Source of the DNA: Scilla litardierei
Lineage: Eukaryota; Streptophyta; Magnoliopsida; Asparagales; Asparagaceae
Direction: 5' to 3'
Length of the DNA: 64,000 nt
NCBI GenBank assembly: GCA_030789695.1
Contig: CM061141.1
Location: 194,071,689-194,135,688 of the forward strand
The position numbers and the translations under genes are program-made. The notes under the pieces are model-generated. The model saw only the letters and a list, made by a program, of their open reading frames with translations, was not told where the DNA came from and ran no database searches. Position 1 is the first letter of the stretch. Each line of letters opens with the position of its first letter. Positions 8,615 through 18,867 of this stretch are shown one piece after another.

Positions 8615-9344
8615 TCAACATGGATAGCATGGATGACAATTAATTCGCGTACCGTTAATTAAAATTAAACATGACATGGTAGTTTTGCAACATGATAAAT
8701 GACGGATCTAGCTTCATTGTCAAGCTAGTTCCTGAAATTGCGCCTAGGCGAGTATCATTTCGTCGCCTAGTCTCTTTTACGCCTACAACAAGCAAATGGC
8801 CTAAGACATGGCCCAAAACCTTAAGTGGCAAGTTTCACTTGCCTAGCATCGAGGATGACGATCACGTAGGTTCGTCTCACGGACGCTAATCTACGGGGAA
8901 GAGGTCGCTGCCATGGCAAAACAATATTAGAACAACATCCAACCTAGTTTTATTAGGGTTTTACAAAAACCCAAATGGGTTATGAGAATATTATAGAATC
9001 GATTTATTACCGAATCGTTAGCGGAAGAACAATGCCGAGCAAGCACGGCGACGGAAGAAATGATCCGGGAAACTAGGGTTCAGATCTGGAAATGGGGAGA
9101 AAATATGGAGAAATGGGGTTTTGTGGATTTTTGGGGGTTTTCCGGCGACCTAGAGGAGGTGGCCGGCCTAAATGGCGAGAGGGAAGCTCTAAGGGAGGAA
9201 GGAATGGCTTGGGGAAATGTTGGAGGGTGATTTGGGGGAGAAAATGGCTCAGGAGAATGAAAAAGGGATGAAAGAAATCGTGGGTGGGGTTTAAATAGGA
9301 AGAGCTGGCGGCTGCCCAGAAATTAGGGTTTTGACACTGATTAG

Positions 9345-9765
9345 CCGATCAAAGAGCAACCTCTGACCGACTAGTTTGGGAACTAGTCGGTCGGTTGACC
9401 AACACAGACCGACTAAGTGTAAACAGTAACTCCTGACAAAAAATAGGATTTAGATTTAGTCGGTCAAAGAACAACTACTGACCGACTAGTTTCTCATCTA
9501 GTCGGTCGACGAACGTTCTTAGACCGACTAAGAATGAATAGTACTTGGTATCAAAAATGATCATAGAGCTAGTCGGTTAAAGAACGATTGCTGACCGACT
9601 AGTTTGCAACCTAGTCGGTCGACAAATGTTCTTAGACCGACTAACGATAAACAGTAACTCCTGTACAATTGATTTAATGAACTAGTCGGTTTGAGTAGAG
9701 TAGCCGACCGACTAGATCTCAATCTAGTCGGTTGGTTCCCCTTCTTGAACCAACTAAAGTGCACT
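9345..9765 (-). repeat. U3 palindromic array, element 2 3' LTR
   Basis: Four units repeat the TAGTCGGTC / GACCGACTA hairpins, with ACCGAC cores, directly upstream (element strand) of the TATA box at 9290-9297. The last unit is the most degraded. Confidence 0.85.
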
Positions 9766-10026
9766 AAAAGTGCCGAATTGAAGCGCGAAGCTTCGGGAAG
9801 ATTCCTACGGCTTCTAGGATCACTCTAACTCTAAAATATGAGCGATTTGATGTTCGTCATGAGCGACTTACCCCAAGATCAACGATTCTAAGGAAGAAGC
9901 TAGAAAATCACGACGAAACGATCGAAAATGAAAGTTACGGAGATGAAAACCACATGTAAGGAGAAAATCCACCAAAACATATAATATAATATAGATAATC
10001 CAAATACATGAAAACCAGTCGTTACA

Positions 10027-10040
10027 TCCTCCCCAACTTA
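10027..10040 (-). other. Polypurine tract of element 2
   Basis: AAGTTGGGGAGGA on the minus strand immediately precedes the 3' LTR start TGTAACGAC. Confidence 0.75.
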
Positions 10041-10072
10041 AGAAAAATTCCGTCCTCGGAATTTCCCAACAC

Positions 10073-10975
10073 TCACGTGTCCGGAAACAAAAGGGGGTAG
10101 CGCTCTCGCATCTCATCCTCATTCTCCCAAGTAGACTCTCCTAGCGAGCCGTGTCGCCACATCACTCTCACAAGATTGACAACCTTGTTCCGGAGTGACT
10201 TCTGATGCCTGTCCAGATTCTGTACTGGCTACTGGTCATACGTCATATCAGGGCGAACGGTAATCTCCGAGAAATCTATAGCATGAGATGGATCGCTAAT
10301 GTATCGACGAAGCTGTGACACATGGAAAACATTGGGAACTCCCTCCAAAGATGGCGGCAAGGCTAAGCGGTAGGCTACCTCACCAACTTTCTCCAGAATG
10401 TCAAACGGTCCAATGTATCGCGGGCTCAACTTCCCTCGCTTCCCAAAGCGAATCACTCCATGATTCGGGGAAATCTTCAAGAACACATGGTCGCCCGGCT
10501 GAAACTCCAAAGGATGCCGTTTAGCATCCGCCCAATGCTTAAAACGGTCCTGAGCAATCCTCAACCTCTCCCGAATGTTCCTGACAACATCCACGGCCTC
10601 CACAATCATCTCAGGTCCCAACAGCTCCCGATCACCATAGTCATCCCAACTCAATGGCGATCGACATTTCCTCCCATACAATGCGGCGAAAGGCGCCATG
10701 CCAATGGACGCCTGGAAGCTGTTGTTGTAAGAGAACTCCACCAAATGCAAATGGTCCTCCCACGAACCCTTGAAATCCAACATGCATGCCCTCAGCATGT
10801 CCTCCAAGATCTGAATCGTCCTCTCGGACTGGCCATCTGTCTGCGGATGGTACGCCGTGCTGAAACTCAGACGCGTACCCAAACTCTTCTGCAAACTCTG
10901 CCAGAACTGAGATGTGAACCTCGTGTCTATGTCCAACACGATACTCACAGGGACTCCGTGAAGTCGTATAACCTC
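10073..10975 (-). pseudogene. pol: Element 2 pol, 3' exon (integrase C-terminus, stop, chromodomain-like tail)
   Basis: This is homologous to 202-1104. The frame opens after the predicted intron acceptor at 10976 and carries SDRD-equivalent (LDIDTRF, with the first catalytic-region Arg-Asp altered to Ile-Asp), GQSERTIQ and the integrase C-terminus. It meets TAG at 10229-10231 right after MTYDQ. Beyond the stop the frame stays open through the chromodomain-like segment ([18 protein letters not shown]) to a TGA at 10073-10075. The same TAG is found in element 3, so it may be inherited, not private damage. Confidence 0.8.
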
Positions 10976-11047
10976 CTGCACGATTCACGTCACATCACAA
11001 ACTAAACTAGGAAAAAGGAAATAGAAACGGAGAGTAAAAGAATTTAC
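10976..11047 (-). other. Predicted 72-bp integrase intron (element 2)
   Basis: The interval begins GTAAATTC after ATGGAG and ends CGTGCAG on the minus strand. Position and phase equal those of element 1 (1105-1175), with many substitutions inside the interval but intact borders. Confidence 0.75.
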
Positions 11048-13466
11048 CTCCATGTATCTCCTTGCTAGCGCCTCAGTGGACTGTCCTACTCGGAATGGAA
11101 TAAAGTGCGCGGATTTGGTCAATCGATCTTCGATCACCCAAATCACGTCATTCTGCTTCGGACTCCGAGGTAGTCCAGTCACGAAATCCATAGTGATGTG
11201 TTGCCACTTCCACTCCGGAATCGGAAGCGGTTGTAGCAACCCTGTCGTACGCTAATGCTCTGCCTTTACCTGCTGGCAAACCAAGCACTTGGCTACACTC
11301 TGAGCCACACTCCTCTTCATGCCATTCCACCAATAGTTCAGACGAAGATCCTTGTAAATCTTGGTCCCACCAGGATGCACAGAATACGGCGAACTGTGTG
11401 CCTCCACCATCAACTCCTCTCTAATATCCCCGGCTGGCACACACAACCTGGCTCCAAACCTCAGCGAGCCATCCTCATGAATCAAAAAGTCAGTCCGTAG
11501 ACCGGCTTCCACCTGCTCCCGAATCTTTACCAGCTTCGGATCCTCAGCCTGGCCAGCCTTGATCCGATCCACGATCGTCGACTGAATCTGCATACTCATC
11601 AACGAAGAAGTCTCCCAGGAAGAACAATCTCCACACCAGACTTGCAAAAATCCTGTTGTAATCTCCACTGCGAAGTCAAAAACATCACCGCTGGAAGCCT
11701 ACTCAGCGCATCAGGAACCACATTCACCTTGCCAGGGTGATACTGCAAATCAATCTCATAATCCGCCATGAGCTCCAACCATCGACGTTGTCGCATGTTG
11801 AGCTCCTTCTGAGTGAAAATATACTTCAAGCTTTTGTGATCGGTGAAGATCTTCACTTTCTCACTCAGCAAGAAGTGCCTCCAAATCTTGAGCACAAACA
11901 CAACAGCAGCCAACTCCAAGTCATGCGTCGGGTAATTCTTCTCATGAGTCTTGAGCTGACGCGAAGCATACGCCATAACATGCCCGTGCTGATGCAACAC
12001 ACAACCGAGACCCTTGCCAGAAGCATCGCAAAAGATCTCAAATCCACCGCTGCGATCAGGCACAACAAGAATAGGGGCAGTCGTCAATCTCTCCCTCGGA
12101 ACACCAAAAGCATTCTCACAATCACCCGACCAAACAAAAGGTACATCCTTCCGTGTCAATCTGGTCATCGGCTCAGCAATACGGGAAAAGTCCTTAATGA
12201 AATGCCGATAGTAACCAGCAAGCCCCAGGAAACTCCGGATCTCAGACGCTGACTGCGGAACAGGCCACTCTCTGATAGCCCTGATCTTCTCGGGATCCAC
12301 TGAAATACCATCTCCAGTCACCACATGCCCGAGAAAAGCAACTCTGTCCAGCCAAAACTCGCACTTCGAAAACTTGGCATACAAACGATGCCTCCTCAAA
12401 ATCTCCAACACCGTCCTCAAGTGCGATGCATGCTCCTCCTCCGACTTAGAATAGATCAGAATGTCGTCAATAAAGATAACGACAAACTTATCTAAAAAGT
12501 CATAGAAAATCAGATTCACCAGATTCATGAAAACTGCCGGTGCATTGGTTACACCGAAAGGCATAACCACAAACTCGTAGTGTCCATACTTCGTCCTGAA
12601 CGCTGTCTTCGGAACATCTTCCTTCTTCACCTTCAGCTGATGATAACCACTCCTCAAATCCAATTTAGAAAACACCCTCGATCCTCCAAGCTGATCAAAA
12701 ATATCATCGATGCGAGGCAACGGGTATTTATTCTTGATGGTTACCGCATTCAGCTCCCGATAGTCCATGCACATGCGACGCGAACCATCCTTCTTCCTTA
12801 CCAGCAGCACCGGTGCTCCCCACGGAGACACACTAGGGTTGATATAACCCTTCTGCAAAAGCTCATCCAGCTGCTTCCGCAATTCCTCCAACTCAGCGGG
12901 TGCCATACGATATGGCGCCTTCGAAATCGGTTGCCCTCCCGGAATAAGATCAATAGAAAATTCCAGAGCTCGATCAGGTGGCAATCCAGACATCTCCTCG
13001 GGGAAGACGTCATCAAAGTCCCGCACAACCACTGGCCTCTCCAGCTCCATCTGCATAGACACAAACTCCACCGGCCTGGCCCGAAATCTGACATGACCAA
13101 GCGAACTGCTTCCACGACTGAACTCAAATACTGGATGTCCGTGAATCTCGAACACCACCTTCTTCCTCCGACAGTCGATCGTAGCATAGAAGCTCACAAG
13201 ACAATCCATCCCAAGGACCGCATCATAGTTAATGATGTCGTGGACAATGAAATCAGCGTAAAGCTCATGTCCACAAACCACCAACGAGCAAGAATTGCAA
13301 CCACGATGCACCGAGACCACGCCATTCCCTGTAACGATATTCCAACTCTTGGAAAGAGGCGACGTCGACAAGGAATGCTTCTCCACGAAGCTCTGAGAAA
13401 TAATGCACATCGATGCACCAGAGTCAAAGAGAACTCGTGCAGGAAATGTGCACACCAAAACCACAC
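11048..13466 (-). pseudogene. pol: Element 2 pol, main exon (protease, RT, RNase H, integrase N-terminus)
   Basis: Protease (VLFDSGAS), RT ([17 protein letters not shown]) and RNase H (FCDASG, DHKSLKY) read in one frame from 13466 to about 11614. There a missing C relative to element 1 shifts the frame. The integrase zinc domain continues in the new frame (11252-11610) up to TAG at 11249-11251, which replaces the Gln codon after KAEH, then resumes with the first integrase Asp (MDFVTGLP). All catalytic residues of RT and RNase H are present, so the damage is recent and confined to integrase. Confidence 0.85.
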
Positions 13467-13580
13467 CTAACAAGCAATTTAACAATCAAACCCTAGTCTA
13501 GCAAACAATCATGTTCAAGCAAACAACATAATCTAACAATCAAAACTAGCTAGGAAAGTAACAGCTAGATTGAGGATTAC
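13467..13580 (-). other. Predicted 114-bp gag/protease intron (element 2)
   Basis: The donor is GCAG/GTAATCC and the acceptor CTTGTTAG/GTGTGG on the minus strand. It has the same length and phase as element 1. Read-through gives a gag stop inside the intron. Confidence 0.8.
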
Positions 13581-14712
13581 CTGCGATAACCTCATCCACA
13601 GCCTCGCTCTCCACAGCGGTCATCAGAAAAGCCTGCCTCCTCGGCGGAAAAGCCTGCTGAAAAGCCTGCCTCTGTGGAACAAGAGCTGCTCCACGTCCAG
13701 CAGGAACAGACGCTCTCTGCTGCAACGACTGTGCTGCAACAGGTGCCCTCCAAGGCTGCTTCGACCTCGGACAATCCTTCACGGTATGGGTAGGATCTCC
13801 ACAGACAACACACTGGCCCAGGAATCTCCTAAACTGATCCTTGATATGCCCGATCTTGCCGCAGAAATGGCAAGTCTTCTGAGTAAGCCCTCCTGGCCTC
13901 TTGAACTGAGCTGGCTGATTAGGCTTGAAACCAGGCCTAACCACCGCTCTGGCCTGCTCCATAGGCCTCTTCCCAGTTCCAAAAACATGTCCCCTCCTCT
14001 GGCTCAGGTTCAGCTCCTGCCTCCTCGCAGCGACCAGAACCTTCTGATAAGAGTCCAGATCAGAGGAAGACACAAAACTCTGAAGCTCCAAAGCAAGTCC
14101 CTGCAGGAACCTCTGAGCCCTCTCATCAGCATCCTGCACCATCTTCGGTGCGAACCGACTCAGCCTAGTGAACTCTTGGTGGTACTGGTCCACCGACGAG
14201 CTCCCTTGCTTCAGCTCAATAAAGCGCTGCAGCATCTCCTTCCTAGCAGCCTTCGGAAAGAACTCTTCATCAAACCTGGACTTAAAGGTAGCCCAATCTA
14301 TCGGCTCCACCAGCATCTTCTCTTCCGCATCCCACCAGTTCCGAGCATTATCCTTGAGTTACCTCTTCGCCAAATCAACCCATCCAGCCGGGCCGATCTT
14401 CTCCATCTTCAAATTATCCTCAATGTTCCGAATCTACTCATCGACAGCCAGAGGACCCTCAGATCCATCAAAATAAGCAGGACCCAACTCCCGAAATTGC
14501 TTCGCTCCTGGCTCGGAGCGAGGGGCATCCTGGATTGCCCGAGCAGCTCGAGCAAGTGGAGCATTCTGGACTTGCAGGAGCACGCCCTGCTGCACTTGCA
14601 TCATCTGAAGCATCATCCGCATCATCTCTCCATTGGTGGGCTCCCGCTCAGGCTCCTCGTCATGAGGGGGCGCACCACTACCTTCACCTCGGGTGAATCG
14701 CCTTCCTGCCAT
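13546..14712 (-). pseudogene. gag: Element 2 gag, two premature stops
   Basis: It starts MAGRRFTRGEG at 14712. TAG at 14434-14436 replaces the Trp of the conserved DEW-IRN block, and TAA at 14359-14361 replaces Gln in KRQLKDN. The rest is intact: WATFKSRFDEEFFPKAARKEM, YHQEFTRLSRFAPKMV, and two zinc knuckles. The first knuckle is CHFCGKIGHIKDQF, where the final Cys is Phe; the second is CVVCGDPTHTVKDC. Homology to element 1 gag (3663-4841) is end to end. Confidence 0.85.
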
Positions 14713-14855
14713 CTAATGACACAGAAAACGAAACAATTAGAATCATAGCTTAGGACTCGGATGTCGAACTTAGTTTATTGGACATTCTAATATTATTATC
14801 GTTATTCCGACAATCGCAGTTACAAAATGGACTTGCATGGGCCACCAACAAAACA
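14713..14855 (-). other. Element 2 leader between gag and 5' LTR
   Basis: This is the counterpart of 4842-4985 and includes the conserved TGGTGGCCCATGCAAGTCC just inside the LTR. No initiator-Met primer site is seen. Confidence 0.5.
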
Positions 14856-15190
14856 TGTCATGCCCCGCTTCCCTAAAATGGAGGCGAGACGTGAAAAGGT
14901 CCGCATGAGAGTGGAGCTGTGAAGCCCCAAACCCGATAAGCGTCAATAAAACATAAGCAGGTCCCTGTAACCACAAACGGAACAACAATAATAACACAAG
15001 GAGAGACAGAAATAAAATCTCAAATCTCAGAATTTGTCCAACATTAAAATTAAGTTCAACATCCAGAAAAGCCACCAGGCTAAAAGAAAGAGTCTAAAGG
15101 CCCAGAACAAGGCCAACAAGGACAAACATAACAAAGTATTGGTGCCACGCACCGACAACAAAACAGTCTAAACAACAACACAAATAGTCT

Positions 15191-15298
15191 CTACGACTGA
15201 TCGCCCGTGTCCACAAAGTCCTCGTCAAACACAGGCTCGAGCTCGGCGTCCGCAAACACCTCGTCCTCAACAACGAACTCAGGCTCAGGATCTAACAT
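15191..15298 (-). CDS. LTR-encoded 35-aa acidic small ORF (element 2, 5' LTR copy)
   Basis: The ORF runs from ATG at 15298 to TAG at 15191 with the same ML-PEPE start and DTGDQS end as the other copies. Being in the 5' LTR, this copy would lie in the leader of the element RNA. Confidence 0.55.
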   Translation of the reverse strand: MLDPEPEFVVEDEVFADAELEPVFDEDFVDTGDQS

Positions 15299-16539
15299 GT
15301 GTCACCCAAAAGAGTAAAGGGGCACATGTCAGCAAGTCTAAAAGACTTGGGCAAGGAAACTGAAAGTAAGGTAAACTAACAACCTAGCAGTTATAGTATG
15401 ATGCATGACATGGCAAGTATAGTATGGAAGTGACAAGTAAAGGGAAGTACAAGTAGCAAGTAGCAAGTATGTCATGGATAACAAGTTTTACAAGTAAAAC
15501 ACGGACAAGTACAAGTCAAGTGGTTCACGTCAAGTGATCACGTCAAGTAAACAAGTTGTGCACAGAGATTTCGTCTGCTGGCTAGAGTGGCTGATCGGGC
15601 CAACTCGTAAGCTCAGGTGACCGCTTATCCCTACCCCTCCACGTGTATCGAGCCAGGACATCACCCCGAACACGGAATGCTCGCTTCTGGATCACGAGCC
15701 AGGAAGTGTATTTAACACGTATGGCGTAGGGTTATGCCTGCACCGCAGGTGCCTAGCCGGAAACAAGTAGATCGGGCATTGGCTATCAACCAACTCATGT
15801 GGCCCGCTTCTGGAACACGAGCCAGGAAACACAAGTATTGTAGCGTGTGCTACGAATGTGACATTCAACATGGATAGCATGGATGACAATTAATTCGTGT
15901 ACCGTTAATTAAAATTAAACATGACATGGTAGTTTTGCAACATGATAAATGACGGATCTAGCTTCGTTGTCAAGCTAGTTCCTAAAATTGCGCCTAGGCG
16001 AGTATCATTTCGTCGCCTAGTCTCTTTTAAGCCTACAACAAGCAAATGGCCTAAGACATGGCCCAAAACCCTAAGTGGCAAGTTTCACTTGCCTAGCACC
16101 GAGGATGACGATCATGTAGGTTCATCTCACGGACGCTAATCTACGGGGAAGAGGTCGTTGCCATGGCAAAACAACATTAGAACAACATCCAACCTAGTTT
16201 TATTAGGGTTTTACAAAAACACAAATGGGTTATGAGAATATTATAGAATCGAGTTATTACCGAATCGTTAGCGGAAGAACGATGTCGAGCAAGCACGGCG
16301 ACAGAAGAAACGATCTGGGAAACTAGGGTTCAAATCTGGAAATGGGGAGAAAATCTGGAGAAATGGGATTTTGGGGATTTTTGGGGGTTTTCCGGCGACC
16401 TAGAGGAGGTGGCCGGCCTAAATGGCGAGAGGGAAGCTCCAAGGGAGGAAGGAATGGCTTGGGAAAATGTTGGAGGGTGATTTGGGGGAGAAAATGGCTT
16501 AGGAGAATGAAAAAGGGATGAAAGAAATCGTGGGTGGGG

Positions 16540-16547
16540 TTTAAATA
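16540..16547 (-). promoter_or_regulatory. TATA box of element 2 LTR promoter
   Basis: TATTTAAA on the minus strand, about 45 bp downstream of the palindrome array. Confidence 0.65.
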
Positions 16548-16589
16548 GGAAGAGCTGGCGGCTGCCCAGAAATTAGGGTTTCGACACTG

Positions 16590-17005
16590 ATTAGTCGGTC
16601 AAAGACCAACCTCTGACCGACTAGTTTGGGAACTAGTCGGTCGGTTGACCAACACAGACCGACTAAGTGTAAACAGTAACTCCTGACAAAAAATAGGATT
16701 TAGATTTAGTCGGTCAAAGAACAACTACTGACCGACTAGTTTCTCATCTAGTCGGTCGACGAACGTTCTTAGACCGACTAAGAATGAATAGTACTTGGTA
16801 TCAAAAATGATCATAGAGCTAGTCGGTTAAAGAACGATTGCTGACCGACTAGTTTGCAACCTAGTCGGTCGACAAATGTTCTTAGACCGACTAACGATAA
16901 ACAGTAACTCCTGTACAATTGATTTAATGAACTAGTCAGTTTGAGTAGAGTAGCCGACCGACTAGATCTCAATCTAGTCGGTTGGTTCCCCTTCTTGAAC
17001 CAACT
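16590..17005 (-). repeat. U3 palindromic array, element 2 5' LTR
   Basis: Four ~113-bp units with paired TAGTCGGTC / GACCGACTA arms. One arm in the fourth unit is mutated (tagtcagt). Layout equals 6785-7215. Confidence 0.85.
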
Positions 17006-17276
17006 AAAGTGCACTAAAAGTGCCGAATCTAAGCGCGAAGCTTCGGAAAGATTCCTACGGCTTCTAGGATCACTCTAACTCTAAAATATGAGCGATTTGA
17101 AGTTCGTAATGAGCGACTTACCCCAAGATCAACGATTCTAAGGAAGAAACTAGAAAATCACGACAAAACGATCGAAAATGAAAGTTACGGAGACGAAAAC
17201 CACACGTAAGGAGAAAATCCACCAAAACATATAATATAATATAGATAATCCAAATACATGAAAACCAGTCGTTACA

Positions 17277-17815
17277 CAGGTATATCGAGCGAGCCATGTC
17301 ACGATGAAGTCACGAATGAAAACATTGACATGACAGGAAGTGTGTGCAAAGTAGAGGATGAGCGAGCAATTTTGGATGAACAGGAGGAGGAGACGACTAG
17401 GGACATTGGTTTAAAGAATATCGCTATGGAGCCCGAACCATTCCCTTCCCCAGTTTTTTCCCAAAATCATTTACCCCTCTCCACATTGACCGAGCATCAT
17501 ACCGAGCGTAGTGCACATTTTTCAGGGAGTTGTCATCACCATGCTCTATTTTACTTTACTTATTTTGATGACTATATTTGGAATATGTTTATGGCGAAGA
17601 ATTTTAAAATAATTTGGACTGACATAACTCATCTCTTGCAGGACATTGGTAAACAGCTTATAGAGATGCTTGGAGTTGTGTTGCTGGAGTCCAATTTAGC
17701 TAAAGGAGGAAGATTAATCGCCGAGGAGCGCAAGGATCAAATTGAACAACTTCCACCACCATTAAAGATTCGTGATCCGCCATTTGACCACGGTGTGTTC
17801 TTTCCAGTAGTGTAG
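17277..17815 (+). pseudogene. C-terminal end of a Tat/Athila-like ORF (partial)
   Basis: An open frame enters from the element 2 LTR and ends at TAG 17813-17815. The terminal part (QLIEMLGVVLLESNLAKGG, LPPPLKIRDPPFDHG) looks like real protein. The middle (about 17530-17640) has poor protein character and ends in CTCTTGCAG, so it may be an intron with its acceptor at 17641. Upstream sequence is missing and no domain was recognised. The position before the 3' UTR suggests the element's last ORF. Confidence 0.45.
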
Positions 17816-18867
17816 ATTTCTATATGCTTTCTAGGATGATTGCTTTGAATAAACTCGTACCCTCTTCGACATTGAGGACAATGTCCATCTTTAGTTGGGG
17901 GGTGTGTATGAGACCTTAGGATTTTTTTTCAAAAGCATGGCATAAGGAAAGAATGAACCACCAATCTCACCATTTTAAACTCCTTCGTATACCTCAAATG
18001 CGGGTGATTATGCGTTAATTGAGTTCTAAAAATTGTTTATGGCCTGAACTAATTTTTTTTTCTTTTTCTCTTTTCCTTCATGGAATTGATCGTTAATATG
18101 CTATTCATGAAAATTTTCAATTGCCATGATTATTATCTCGAAGTGGCTTGAATTTATTTCATGCATGCTAATGTGATGAAAAAGCTTAAGTATACACGAT
18201 TTATTAGAAAAGTCTTCAAGTTGAAGAGGAATTGGGCCTTTGTTATTGATGTTTATGTTCGATTTATGGGTATTGAGTTGCTTACGAAAAAAAAGAAGAA
18301 AGAAAACTTGGCTAAAATTTAAAATGAATGAATTGAACAAGTGTGCCAATGAATAAATAACTTGGTTGGCTCGAGTAGTACAGTCCGAGGGGTCCTTTTT
18401 GGCCTAATGCCCTATTATCGTCTGATTTGGGAGCCATTGACCGGAACCTCACTCATTTGATGGAGCGATCCAAGTTATATTTTTTTTCCGCAAATGTTGC
18501 TTGATGCGCGTTACGCGGAACTAATAAAAGAAAAGAAATGGTGAAAATACTGCGCAACTTCAATACCCATGTTTTGAATGATTATTCTGATAGGCCAATT
18601 CCTTGGAAATGAGAAGACTAGAATATAACGACGTGTTATACTTTCGCTTGCGCAAAACGATGCTTGTATGTTATTTATTAAAATTAAACTAGAGAAAATT
18701 TCATGTGATTGCTCTTGTGCATGGATTGTGTATATTGATGGCCAGGATCATGTTGAAAAGCGTACCATTAAGCCATACCATAAGCAATTGATAGAATTTA
18801 TTATTTTATTAATCATCCGTATTCATCGCTCTTTTTGCTAGGGACTAGCAAAACGCTAGTTGGGGGG
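17816..18867 (+). other. 3' untranslated region with two purine tracts
   Basis: This AT-rich region has no convincing ORF. The motif TTGGGGGGTGTG occurs at 17895-17906 and again at 18860-18871, the second directly at the LTR start. The second is the functional polypurine tract by position. Confidence 0.6.

Larger units (their letters stand above)
7479..10026 (-). repeat. Element 2 3' LTR (partial, with insertion)
   Basis: It matches the 5' LTR from 15160 to 17276 and ends with gtcgttaca. It contains a 417-bp insertion absent from the other copy (8198-8614) and a duplicated 13-bp block (gtggttcacgtca) near 7848-7875. The TATA box is at 9290-9297, and a donor-like GTAATAAA lies at 9010. Confidence 0.9.
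7479..17276 (-). mobile_element. Tekay/Del-like element 2 (decayed), interrupted by element 1
   Basis: Element 2 belongs to the same family as element 1 and is also on the minus strand. Its 5' LTR (14856-17276) is complete. Its 3' LTR is cut by element 1 at 7479; about 304 bp of it should lie left of the window. Gag has two in-frame stops, and pol has a frameshift near 11614 and stops at 11249 and 10229, so it cannot make full proteins. Its right edge abuts the coding end of a Tat/Athila-like element at 17277. Confidence 0.9.
14856..17276 (-). repeat. Element 2 5' LTR (2421 bp)
   Basis: The plus-strand borders are tgtcatgcc and gtcgttaca. It contains the small ORF at 15191-15298, hairpins at 15296-15349, a candidate leader intron 15292-16260 (donor GTAATAAC), a TATA box at 16540-16547, and the palindrome array at 16590-17005 (unit starts 16592, 16707, 16820, 16933). 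The leader between donor and TATA has no ATG on the element strand. Confidence 0.9.
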
